From Pseudoxanthomonas sp. (GTDB lineage Bacteria; Pseudomonadota; Gammaproteobacteria; Xanthomonadales; Xanthomonadaceae): a DNA stretch of 64,000 nucleotides. Position 1 is the stretch's first letter, and the number at the start of each line of letters is the position of its first letter. Under the pieces are notes generated by a model. The model saw only the letters and a list, made by a program, of their open reading frames with translations, was not told where the DNA came from and made no database searches. Location of the stretch: positions 1,736,001-1,800,000 of the forward strand of contig NZ_DASYGY010000009.1 of assembly GCF_035999195.1 (NCBI RefSeq). Reading direction: 5' to 3'. Made by a program: the position numbers and the translations under genes. Positions 25,719 to 33,131 of this stretch are shown here, piece after piece.

Positions 25719-26681
25719 TCAGCGTCCCAGCGCCGGCAGCACATGCCTGCCGAACACATCGATGAAGTCTGCCTGCCATCGATTGACATTGTGGAGGTGG
25801 ATCCCATCGATGCCCATCGCCAGGTAACGCGCAAGCGTGTCGACATGCACCTCAGGGTCGGCACTGATGTGGACCGCATCCTGCACCTGTTCGATTCCGA
25901 TATCGCGCGCTGCGTGCTCGAAATCGCGGATCGTCCGCAATTCTTCGGTCGCGCGGGCCGTCAGGGCGTTGCAACGCCACTGCTCGAGCGCGCCATCCCG
26001 CGCAAGCGCTTCGGTCGCTGCATACGACAGCTTGACCTGCAGATGGACTGGCTTGCCCGCACCGCCGGCGCTGCGGAAGGCCGCCAGGATGTCGGCCAGC
26101 GGCGCTGCAGGCGTGCCGATGGTGATGAGGCCATCGGCCCATCCCGCTCCCCAGCGCGCGGTATCGGGGGTCAGCGCAGCGACGTGGACCGGCGGCGTAT
26201 GCGCGGGCCGGCTGAACAGCTGCGCGTCGCGCACGGTGAAGCTGCCCTCGTGGCTCACGCACTCGCCGCGCCAGAGTGCGCGCATCACGTCGACCGCCTC
26301 GCGCAGGCGAGCGTTGCGTCGGGATTTTGAGGGCCAAGCGACGCCGGCGGCATGCTCGTTCAGGGCTTCCCCGCTACCCGCACCCAGCCAGAAGCGATTG
26401 CCGAACATGCATCCTAGCGTGGCCACTGCCTGTGCGATGACGATGGGGTGGTAGCGGCCCACCGGCGCGTTGACCACGCCGAACGGCAGGGACGTCCGCG
26501 CCATCGCGGCGCCCAACCAGGTCCACGCATGCCCGCTCTGGCCCTGCGCACGACTCCAGGGATGCAGGTGGTCCGAGCACATCGCGGTCTTGAAACCCGC
26601 CTGTTCGGCCCTGGCGACCCACGACAGCAGCTCCGCGGGGGCGAACTGTTCGTGCGATGCGTGGTAGCCGATCAGTGCCAT
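25719..26681 (-). CDS. LLM-class flavin-dependent oxidoreductase
   Basis: 320 residues of the luciferase-like monooxygenase (beta/alpha)8 type: MALIGYHASHEQF at the start, SDHLHPWSRAQGQSGHAW, then LGAGSGEALNEH, which is the flavin-binding region. It resembles the subgroup of short FMN/F420-dependent LLM proteins often found next to carbohydrate or stress genes (TIGR03885-like). The ATG at 26681 fits the family start; a longer frame to 26765 reaches into the divergent promoter. It leads an operon with the debranching enzyme and is divergent from the rhodopsin-transducer homologue. The substrate is unknown. Confidence 0.87.
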   Translation of the reverse strand: MALIGYHASHEQFAPAELLSWVARAEQAGFKTAMCSDHLHPWSRAQGQSGHAWTWLGAAMARTSLPFGVVNAPVGRYHPIVIAQAVATLGCMFGNRFWLGAGSGEALNEHAAGVAWPSKSRRNARLREAVDVMRALWRGECVSHEGSFTVRDAQLFSRPAHTPPVHVAALTPDTARWGAGWADGLITIGTPAAPLADILAAFRSAGGAGKPVHLQVKLSYAATEALARDGALEQWRCNALTARATEELRTIRDFEHAARDIGIEQVQDAVHISADPEVHVDTLARYLAMGIDGIHLHNVNRWQADFIDVFGRHVLPALGR

Positions 26682-26788
26682 GTCGCGACAGTAGACGACG
26701 CGACTGTCGTACCGGTGTGAACCACCGATGCACATTCTCCTCACCCGCGCGACTGCAGCCTGCATGCGTCCTGCGATGGAGCCGATGC

Positions 26789-27178
26789 ATGTCGATACCC
26801 GTGGACCACGGCCCCCTCGGCCACACCAGGTGGGTGATAGCCGAGGGCTATCTGCCGGACCGAAGCCATGGTCCGGCTCCCGAGCTGGAAAGCCACGAAG
26901 CGTGCTGCATCGTCAACACAGGCGATACGGATGCGCAGATCGAGATCACGATCTACTACACCGATCGCGAACCGGTGGGGCCTTACCGGCATACGGTACC
27001 TGCCCGGCGTACGCGGCACCTGCGCTACAACGATCTGACCGACCCGGCCCCGCTGCCGCGCGCGACGCCGTACGCGAGTGTGGTGGTCGCCAGCGTACCG
27101 GTGGTGGTGCAACACACCCGGCTGGATTCGAGGCAAGCCGAGAACGCGTTGATGACCTCGCTCGCCTATCCCGCGTGA
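26789..27178 (+). CDS. Anabaena sensory rhodopsin transducer (ASRT) homologue
   Basis: 129 residues matching the ASRT family along the whole length: RWVIAEGYLPDRSHGP, EITIYYTDREPVGPYRHTV, PARRTRHLRYNDL and VVVQHTRLDSRQAENALMT all follow the cyanobacterial protein almost residue for residue. In Anabaena the tetrameric ASRT binds the light sensor ASR and is proposed to bind DNA or sugar-like ligands. No microbial rhodopsin gene is present in this window. The ATG at 26789 has GGAG 8 bases upstream. It is divergent from the LLM-debranching operon and probably has a role other than photosensing. Confidence 0.92.
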   Translation: MSIPVDHGPLGHTRWVIAEGYLPDRSHGPAPELESHEACCIVNTGDTDAQIEITIYYTDREPVGPYRHTVPARRTRHLRYNDLTDPAPLPRATPYASVVVASVPVVVQHTRLDSRQAENALMTSLAYPA

Positions 27179-27298
27179 TGGTCACGTCGATCGCGCATCG
27201 TTGTGCCGCTCCGCCGTCACGTGCGCGGGGTCCATGTTCGCATTCTCTTCTCGCGCGCTGCGGATACTGATCCTTCACCTTCCGGACGAGACACCACG

Positions 27299-28165
27299 AT
27301 GACGGTCCCCGACTATCCGAAGCCGCCCTTCAAGCCACAGCAGCAGTCGTTTCCTGGCAAGACGAACCGCATGGATCCACGCCCGGACCATGGTGAGGAG
27401 AGCTACATAGGACACGGGTTGCTGGAGGGCAAGAAGGCGCTCATCACCGGCGGCGACAGTGGCATCGGCGCAGCCGTGGCCATCGCCTTCGCCCGGGAAG
27501 GCGCGGATGTGGCCATCGTCCACCTGCCGTGCGAAGGGGAGGACGCCGATCGCATCGCCACCCTCGTGCGCGAGGCCGGACGCAACGCGGTGACCTTCGC
27601 CTGCGACATCAGCGACCCCGCGCAGGCCGAGCGCCTGGTGCAGGAAGCGGTGTCCTCGCTGCAGGGTCTCGACATCCTGGTGAACAACGCGGCCTACCAG
27701 AAATACTACGAGTCCTTCGAGGAAATCACCCTGGAGGAATGGGAAAAGACGTTCGCCACCAACGTGCACGCGGTCTTCAATCTGGTCAGGCTGGCGCTGC
27801 CGCACCTGGCGCCAGGCGCAGCGATCATCAATACCGCCTCCGTGCAGTCCAAGAAGCCCGGCCCCAACATCCTGCCGTATGCGGCCACCAAGGGCGCCGT
27901 CGCCAACCTGACCATCGGATTGGCGGGTATCCTGGCCGACAAGGGCATCCGCGTGAACGCGGTGCTGCCGGGTCCGATCTGGACCCCGTTCATCCCCGCC
28001 GGTATGTCCGAAGAGGAAGTCACCGAGTTCGGCGCGCACGTGCCCATGGGACGGCCCGGGCAGCCGGCCGAACTCGCTTCGGCCTACGTGATGCTGGCGG
28101 CCGACACGGCGAGCTACACGTCCGGTACGTTGCTTACCGTGTCAGGCGGCTCCGTGACGCTGTGA
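27299..28165 (+). CDS. SDR-family oxidoreductase (YhdF/YghA-like)
   Basis: 288 residues. The N-terminal tail (PDYPKPPFKPQQQSFPG) is typical of the long general-stress SDR subgroup. The NAD(P) motif is TGGDSGIG, NNAA is present, and the catalytic set is Ser in INTASVQS with YAATK (YxxxK). No signal peptide. Homologues are often stress-induced and annotated as glucose/ribitol dehydrogenase-like, with unknown natural substrate. The last 24 bases overlap the 3' end of the HWE kinase gene on the other strand. Confidence 0.92.
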   Translation: MTVPDYPKPPFKPQQQSFPGKTNRMDPRPDHGEESYIGHGLLEGKKALITGGDSGIGAAVAIAFAREGADVAIVHLPCEGEDADRIATLVREAGRNAVTFACDISDPAQAERLVQEAVSSLQGLDILVNNAAYQKYYESFEEITLEEWEKTFATNVHAVFNLVRLALPHLAPGAAIINTASVQSKKPGPNILPYAATKGAVANLTIGLAGILADKGIRVNAVLPGPIWTPFIPAGMSEEEVTEFGAHVPMGRPGQPAELASAYVMLAADTASYTSGTLLTVSGGSVTL

Positions 28166-29569
28166 CGCCACACCGTCGAGCATCTGGTCCAACGGCACTT
28201 CCAGTCGGCAGTGAACGCCGTCCCGCGTGATCGCGTACGACGTCCGCGCCATCAGTTGGTGGGGCAGCGCCTGCTCGATGAGCTCGCGGCCATAGCCTCC
28301 CGATGTCGCATAGTCCGCAGGTTCGCAGGACGCCCCGACCTCCCTCCAGTCCACATGCAGCGCGTGCCTGCCGTCTTCGCACGGCAGCACGCTCCAGTGG
28401 ATGGACAGACGGCCATGCTCGCAGGCCAGCGCGCCGTACTTCACCGCATTGGTCGTCAGTTCGTGCAGCGCCAGCGCCAGGATCTGCAGTGCGGAAGAGC
28501 GCAGCTGAACACCCAAGGGCCCCTGCACGTCGACCCGGCCGTGGGCGATGCCGTGGGCCTGCAACTCTTCCCCCAGCAACTGATCGAACGTCACCCGGTC
28601 GCCCTCGGGCAGGCGCGACAACAATCCCTGCACGCGTGCCACCGCCGACAGCCGTTCGAGATAGAGAGGCTGGAATTGGCCCAGCGATTGGCTCTCGCGG
28701 AGCGTCCGGATCGAAATGGACTGCACGACGGCCATCAGGTTGCGCGTCCTGTGCTGCAGCTCGGCCATCATGACCTGCATGCGGTCCGCGTTTTCGCGTT
28801 CCCGCGTGGCATCGTGGCTGATGCCTCCGATCCGCACGATGTCGCCCCGCTCGTTCCGGATGGGGAACTGGGTATTGCGCATCCAACGCAGGCGAGTGCT
28901 GCCTTTCTGAAGGGTGCGGTATTCGCTGATCACGCGCTCGCCCGCCCTCACGCGCTCGATATCGGCGAGCAGCGCCGCATGATCTTCCGGCACGATCAGG
29001 TCGAGCCAGCGCGCCAGTGCCGGGTGTGCCAGGAGGACGCAGCGATCCTCCCCGTAGATCGTGTCGAAAGCGGGACTGAGATACTCAAGGGCCAGCGTGG
29101 TCGCGTCGCGGACCCAGAGGACATCGGAGGACGCATCCCCGAACTGGCGGAAGCGCGCGTCGCTTTCGCGCAACAGGCGCTCGGCTTCATGCTCGTCGGT
29201 GATGTCCTCCATCACCCCGATCATCCGCACCGCGTTACCGGCGTCATCGTAGAAGAACAGTCCGCGTGCCGCACAGTTGCGCACTGCCCCGGTGGGCCAC
29301 TGGCACCGGAACCGGTGCGCATAGTCGGTGCGCTGCGCACGCGCTTCTTCAAGGACGCGGATCGCCTCTTCGCGGTCATCGGGATGGACGCGATCCAGCC
29401 AGGCCTGGAAGCTTGGAATCACGGCGCCGGGACTGTAGCCCTGGATGCGGTAATGCTCGTCGGACCAGGTGACCTCACCGCTCCGGATATCCCAGTCCCA
29501 GGTCGCCAACCCACCTGCTTTCAACGCCAGCTGCAGCCGCTCGTTGCCTTCCGTCGTTCCAACGTCCAT
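28142..29569 (-). CDS. HWE-family sensor histidine kinase
   Basis: 475 residues: two PAS domains (about 10-140 and 145-270) and an HWE kinase core with phosphoacceptor MAELQHRTRNLMAVV, N-box LHELTTNAVKYGAL and the WRE signature in HVDWREVGA. No membrane helix, no receiver. The ATG at 29569 follows GGAGG by 4 bases; an upstream in-frame start at 29623 is weaker. It is a paralogue of the kinase domain at 19287 and may feed one of the stand-alone receivers encoded at 18659 and 21967. No receiver gene is adjacent. Confidence 0.92.
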   Translation of the reverse strand: MDVGTTEGNERLQLALKAGGLATWDWDIRSGEVTWSDEHYRIQGYSPGAVIPSFQAWLDRVHPDDREEAIRVLEEARAQRTDYAHRFRCQWPTGAVRNCAARGLFFYDDAGNAVRMIGVMEDITDEHEAERLLRESDARFRQFGDASSDVLWVRDATTLALEYLSPAFDTIYGEDRCVLLAHPALARWLDLIVPEDHAALLADIERVRAGERVISEYRTLQKGSTRLRWMRNTQFPIRNERGDIVRIGGISHDATRERENADRMQVMMAELQHRTRNLMAVVQSISIRTLRESQSLGQFQPLYLERLSAVARVQGLLSRLPEGDRVTFDQLLGEELQAHGIAHGRVDVQGPLGVQLRSSALQILALALHELTTNAVKYGALACEHGRLSIHWSVLPCEDGRHALHVDWREVGASCEPADYATSGGYGRELIEQALPHQLMARTSYAITRDGVHCRLEVPLDQMLDGVASQRHGAA

Positions 29570-29792
29570 CGAGCCTCCACGATCAAGCCTCCCGATAACA
29601 TCAGAGACGGGATCCGGAAGCACACTATTCAGGCTGCGACGTCACGCGAGCGTGAACGGGCGGCAGGCCAATGCGGAACGGACATCGCGCGGCTGGCTCT
29701 GCGCTACCGAAGCCACGCCCACAGACCGCATCCACATCCTCCATGTAGCCGATACCGTAGCGTGCGAGCCCCCAACTCCACTTTCCCCATCC

Positions 29793-30239
29793 ATGGACAC
29801 CATCATGGCTTTCCAGATCGACCAGCAGGACCGTCGCGAGGACCTGTTCACGCCGACCTGTACTCCGGCACGCTGGACCAGTGGCCGTTGCCCCGCCGTC
29901 TACGCTTCCTGTGCCGCGTCCACCGCACTGCTCGAGTTCCTGGTCCACCAGGAGCGTGTGCCCAGTACACTGTGCTGCGGGCGTCTGGCGCTTCGCGCTG
30001 ACGCGATAACGACGCTCGACGTGTTGCCAGAAGGCTGGAATGACTGGCCATACCGTCCCGAAGTACAGCAGGTGGGTGATGACTGGCTGGCTTCGTGCCA
30101 GGCGTTGGCGCTGCGCATTCCCAGCGCGGTAGCGCCAGCCTCGTTCAATCTCCTCTTCAATCCCCGGCACCCTGCCTATCGTGAGTGCGCGCTGCAGTTC
30201 GTCGAGACATTCCATGCGGACGAACGGCTCCGGCGATAA
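29793..30239 (+). CDS. RES-domain protein (NAD+-phosphorylase toxin-like), no antitoxin gene beside it
   Basis: 148 residues. The RES pattern is visible: PARWTSGRCPAVYAS in place of GGRWNxxGxxVVY (Arg27, Tyr37), LLEFLVH with Glu48, and the terminal block ALRIPSAVAPASFNLLFNPRHP with Ser111 and Asn119. RES toxins of RES-Xre pairs degrade NAD+ and arrest growth. Here no Xre gene lies on either side. The GGRWN motif is PARWT, and the N-terminal strand that normally supplies the first arginine is short. Activity may be reduced, or the antitoxin may be elsewhere. The ATG at 29793 is preferred; 29805 is also possible. Confidence 0.75.
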   Translation: MDTIMAFQIDQQDRREDLFTPTCTPARWTSGRCPAVYASCAASTALLEFLVHQERVPSTLCCGRLALRADAITTLDVLPEGWNDWPYRPEVQQVGDDWLASCQALALRIPSAVAPASFNLLFNPRHPAYRECALQFVETFHADERLRR

Positions 30240-30282
30240 GGAAGCGCCACTGTGGATGCCGTGCGCGACGCGGCATGACACA

Positions 30283-30873
30283 TCAGGGTCGATTCACATG
30301 GTCGGGGCGCGTGTCATCCGCTGACGGTGGATCACGCTCCGTCGGATTGTCGGCGCTGACCTCGTGTTCCAGCGCGTCGCCTGATGGCGACACGAGGTGC
30401 CATGTTCCCCAACGGTCCTGCACCCCGTGTCCCGAGGTGCGTCCTGCACCGGCGTCCCCGGCATAACGGTAGAGCGGATGACCGCCGTACGTCAGCTGGG
30501 TCTGTCCGTCTGCGCGCTCGAGCCGTCCCATCAGCGATGGCTGGACGCCGGTCTCGGCCTGGGCGGACGCGGACATCACCGGTGGCCAGGCGTGTTCACA
30601 GGTCGCATCGCATTGCGAGCCATCGGTGTTGCCTTCCACGAAATACATCGAGGCACCGCTGCCGTCCACCAGATAGGAAGGACTTCCACGGGAGAGGCGA
30701 AGCGTCGCCGGTCCTTGTGTGGATACGCTGGCAGTGCCATCCGCCGCCGCTGCAGTTGCGGGCGCCGGGCGCTCGGTTCTCGTCGACGGTTCCACGCGAT
30801 CCGTCTCATCGGGTTGGCAAGCTGCCAGCATCCACAGGCCGGGGACAGCAAACATCAGAGTGGTGAGTCGCAT
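30283..30873 (-). CDS. COG4315-type secreted lipoprotein
   Basis: 196 residues. The signal peptide ends in LAAC with a lipid-attached Cys near residue 19, followed by a Thr/Ala-rich linker. Two copies of the COG4315 secreted repeat follow: SPSYLVDGSGASMYFVEGN with CDATCEHAWPP, and QLTYGGHPLYRYAGD with a DRWGTWHLVSP ending. AAGGAA lies 5 bases before the ATG at 30873. A sigma-54 promoter (30911-30925) lies 38 bases upstream of the start. The gene is divergent from the sigma-54 activator gene and is its most likely target. The lipoprotein's function is unknown. Confidence 0.88.
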   Translation of the reverse strand: MRLTTLMFAVPGLWMLAACQPDETDRVEPSTRTERPAPATAAAADGTASVSTQGPATLRLSRGSPSYLVDGSGASMYFVEGNTDGSQCDATCEHAWPPVMSASAQAETGVQPSLMGRLERADGQTQLTYGGHPLYRYAGDAGAGRTSGHGVQDRWGTWHLVSPSGDALEHEVSADNPTERDPPSADDTRPDHVNRP

Positions 30874-30910
30874 GGCGGTTCCTTGAAACGCGTGCGTTCC
30901 GGGATGTGAC

Positions 30911-30925
30911 GCAAGACACATGCCA
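30911..30925 (-). promoter_or_regulatory. sigma-54 promoter P1
   Basis: Reads TGGCATGTGTCTTGC on the minus strand. The GG and GC dinucleotides are separated by exactly 10 bases, and the match to TGGCACG-N4-TTGC is broken only at one position. A transcript would begin around 30899 and give a leader of about 26 bases that includes the AAGGAA ribosome site of the lipoprotein gene. Confidence 0.75.
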
Positions 30926-30960
30926 CTTCGTGAAGCCGGCGCATCGGGTCATGGAACTGC

Positions 30961-30987
30961 GATGCCGTGAAATTTCTTCACGATCGC
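30961..30987. promoter_or_regulatory. palindromic activator site in the divergent promoter region
   Basis: A perfect 6-bp inverted repeat (CGTGAA at 30966-30971, TTCACG at 30977-30982, 5-base spacer) is flanked by a second pair of arms, GCGAT and ATCGC. It lies about 70-80 bases upstream of the expected P1 transcript start, the normal distance for an enhancer bound by an NtrC-type activator. A single CGTGAA copy also occurs at 30929-30934. Confidence 0.5.
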
Positions 30988-31080
30988 GCAGATTTTTCCT
31001 GCATCGGTCCGTCCACGATCCCATCGCACCGAAGTAACGCCTCGTGCGCTATACGGTCTGACGGTGACAGGAGATGTTCC

Positions 31081-32385
31081 GTGCTAGCACCAACGCTTGC
31101 CATTGTTGATGACGATCAGGACTTCAGTGCCTTCCTCGCCCAGGTAGCGCGCAGCAGGGGCTTCGATACCCATCGCTTCCACAGTGTCGCCGAAGCGTGT
31201 CCCTGGCTGGCGCGACACGACGCCGATCTCACCATGCTCGACATGGCGCTTCCCGACGGGACCGGTCTGGACGTGATCGCCCGGATGCCGAACGCACATT
31301 CCGGACAGATCGTGTTCGTGTCGGGCACTGAGGACCGCGACGAGATCCGTCGCGCGGTCGCCACGCCCGCCACCCGCTTCATCGGCAAACCGCTCCGTCC
31401 GCAGGAACTGGATCAACTGCTGCGGCAGACGCTGTCGCAGTTCGAGCTTCGGCAGCACGCGAGGCAAGCGCAGTCCCACCTTCTGGTCGGGCACAGCGAC
31501 GTCATGGGCAGCGTGCGGGAAGACATCGCGCGCGTTGCCCCCACCGCGCTGAGCGTGCTGATCACCGGCGAGACGGGTACCGGCAAGGAACTGGCCGCGC
31601 GTGCCATCCATGCCCAGAGTGGCCGCGCCGGCAAGCTGGTGTGCGTGAACTGTGGGGCCATTCCCGGCGAACTGCTCGGCAGCCAGCTGTTCGGCCACGA
31701 GCGCGGTGCATTCACCGGCGCAAACGCACGCCATCTCGGTGTTTTCGAGCAGGCGCAGGGCGGGACGCTGTTCCTCGATGAAATCGGCGACATGCCTGCA
31801 TCGCTGCAGGTCTATCTGTTGCGCGTGCTGGAGACCGGCCACTTGGTGCGGCTCGGTGGCAACGCCGAGATTCCCGTCGATGTCCGCATCGTGGCGGCGA
31901 CCCATCGGGCCGAGGGTGCTGTGGGAGGCCTCCGTCCCGATCTGTACTACCGGCTGGCGCGCTATCCGATCACGCTGCCTCCGCTGCGCGTGCGCGGTGG
32001 CGACATCGGCCTGCTCGCGCAGCGCTTCGTCGAGGCGATGAACAGGGAAACCGGCAACACGAAGGTGCTGGCACCAGATTGCATACCCCTGCTCGAACAG
32101 TATCCCTGGCCCGGTAACGTGCGCGAACTGCGCGCGGCCACGGAGTACGCGTATCTGCGTCAGGAGGGCCGCGAGGTACATGTGGTGCCTCTGCAGCATC
32201 TGCCGGATATGGCGGATGCTGACGAGCTTCGCTTCCGGGTCGGCATGACGTTCCAGGAGGTCCAGGATCGGCTACTGGACCGGACACTCGCGTTTCATCA
32301 AGGCGACAAGACCGCGGCGGCACGGAGCCTGGGCGTCAGCGTCAGGACCGTCCACAACCATCTGGCGAGAAGACGCTCGTGCTGA
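31081..32385 (+). CDS. NtrC-family sigma-54-dependent response regulator
   Basis: 434 residues from a GTG with a perfect AGGAG site 6 bases ahead. Receiver domain 1-115 (acidic DDDQD at 10-14, Asp54 in MLDMALPDG, Lys103 in IGKP). AAA+ domain about 130-370 with Walker A GETGTGKE (163-170), the sigma-54-contact loop GAFTGA (209-214), Walker B TLFLDEIGD and the PWPGNVREL sensor region. A Fis-type HTH lies in the last 40 residues (GDKTAAARSLGVSVRTVHNHL). No full kinase gene is adjacent; instead the next gene, overlapping by 7 bases, encodes a DHp-like hairpin. Three sigma-54 promoters lie within 2.2 kb. Confidence 0.95.
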   Translation: MLAPTLAIVDDDQDFSAFLAQVARSRGFDTHRFHSVAEACPWLARHDADLTMLDMALPDGTGLDVIARMPNAHSGQIVFVSGTEDRDEIRRAVATPATRFIGKPLRPQELDQLLRQTLSQFELRQHARQAQSHLLVGHSDVMGSVREDIARVAPTALSVLITGETGTGKELAARAIHAQSGRAGKLVCVNCGAIPGELLGSQLFGHERGAFTGANARHLGVFEQAQGGTLFLDEIGDMPASLQVYLLRVLETGHLVRLGGNAEIPVDVRIVAATHRAEGAVGGLRPDLYYRLARYPITLPPLRVRGGDIGLLAQRFVEAMNRETGNTKVLAPDCIPLLEQYPWPGNVRELRAATEYAYLRQEGREVHVVPLQHLPDMADADELRFRVGMTFQEVQDRLLDRTLAFHQGDKTAAARSLGVSVRTVHNHLARRRSC

Positions 32386-32576
32386 GCGGCCGACGCCTGC
32401 ACGCACTGCGCAATGAGCTGAACGTGCTGGCCGTCGGCCTGCTGCTGCTGCGGCGCGAACTGGAATACAGCGACCGGCGTGAGGTGCATGAGGCGCTGGA
32501 CCGAATGGAGCGTGCGCTGGGGCGTTGCGTGGACCTGCTTGCGGTATCGGATACGGGACCACCGCCCGCCGGCTGA
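32379..32576 (+). CDS. 65-residue DHp-like (HisKA-only) protein
   Basis: The GTG start overlaps the stop of the activator gene by 7 bases. The product is two predicted helices: LHALRNELNVLAVGLLLLRR, then EVHEALDRMERALGRCVDLL. Helix 1 has the HxLRNxL pattern of a histidine-kinase H-box (His8, Arg11, Asn12). Helix 2 resembles the second helix of a dimerisation/phosphotransfer domain. There is no ATP-binding domain. It could therefore be a phosphotransfer partner, a dimerising antagonist or a mimic of the cognate kinase for the activator's receiver. The assignment rests on motif reading only; a plain helical hairpin of other function is possible. Confidence 0.6.
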   Translation: MLSGRRLHALRNELNVLAVGLLLLRRELEYSDRREVHEALDRMERALGRCVDLLAVSDTGPPPAG

Positions 32577-32597
32577 GCACCTTCAAACGATGGCCAA

Positions 32598-32903
32598 TCA
32601 TGGCTCCCGGTGCGAAGCCTCGGTCGCCTGTTCCGTACGCTGCGAGTTGTTATCGACATCCACGCGCTCGTCGCAGCCATCGCGCCCCTCGCCGCTACAG
32701 GCCGGCCTGTCCGGCGTGCGGTAACGCGGCATCCTGTCGGCTTGGGCCGATGCGTCAGCACCGGTGTCGACGATTTCACCGGGCGGAGAGCCCACCACTT
32801 TGCTGTCGCCATCGACCGAGGGATCGTCCCGTCGGTCGCAGCCTGTCGAGCCGACACCGAAAAGCGCGAACAGCACGATGATGGCGTGGTGTCGGATGTT
32901 CAT
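32598..32903 (-). CDS. small lipoprotein of the sigma-54 group
   Basis: 101 residues. The signal region (HHAIIVLFALFGVGSTGC) ends in a lipobox with the lipid Cys near residue 22. The mature part is polar, acidic and rich in Asp, Arg and Pro, with two further cysteines, and has no recognised domain. The ATG at 32903 lies 38 bases from the sigma-54 promoter at 32941-32955, the same spacing as for the COG4315 lipoprotein. It converges with the DHp-like gene. An upstream in-frame start at 32999 would place the promoter inside the coding sequence and is rejected. Confidence 0.75.
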   Translation of the reverse strand: MNIRHHAIIVLFALFGVGSTGCDRRDDPSVDGDSKVVGSPPGEIVDTGADASAQADRMPRYRTPDRPACSGEGRDGCDERVDVDNNSQRTEQATEASHREP

Positions 32904-32940
32904 GTGTGGATTCCATCTTTTCTCAGGTGGGACATGCCAC

Positions 32941-32955
32941 GCAATCACCATGCCA
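32941..32955 (-). promoter_or_regulatory. sigma-54 promoter P2
   Basis: Reads TGGCATGGTGATTGC on the minus strand, with GG and GC separated by 10 bases. The first seven bases and the TTGC are the same as in P1. The distance to the lipoprotein start codon (38 bases) is also the same as for P1. It is back to back with P3 in one intergenic region. Confidence 0.75.
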
Positions 32956-33082
32956 ACACCCGAAACGGCTGCTCCCTGGTCGTTGGATACCAACCCCAAG
33001 AAAGATGTTCATTGGGCTGAAACATCTGCCTGCATTCACGTGCCGAATCCGGCCCTCGTCGCGTTCTCGGCCGCATCGGGAC

Positions 33083-33097
33083 TGGCACGCACATTGC
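33083..33097 (+). promoter_or_regulatory. sigma-54 promoter P3
   Basis: Reads TGGCACGCACATTGC, a full match to the TGGCACG-N4-TTGC consensus, 35 bases before the GTG start of the BON-domain gene. Between P2 and P3 are an imperfect palindrome (GATGTT near 33005, AACATC near 33021) and a TTCACG copy at 33035-33040 like the arm of the 30966 site, both candidate activator sites. Confidence 0.8.
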
Positions 33098-33131
33098 GTA
33101 ACCCTACATACGTGCCATTGGAGAAGCGTAG

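Noticed and set aside
29469..29792. Upstream extension of the RES frame as a possible fused antitoxin
   Set aside because: The stretch is antisense to the HWE kinase, lacks an HTH pattern and has no ribosome site.
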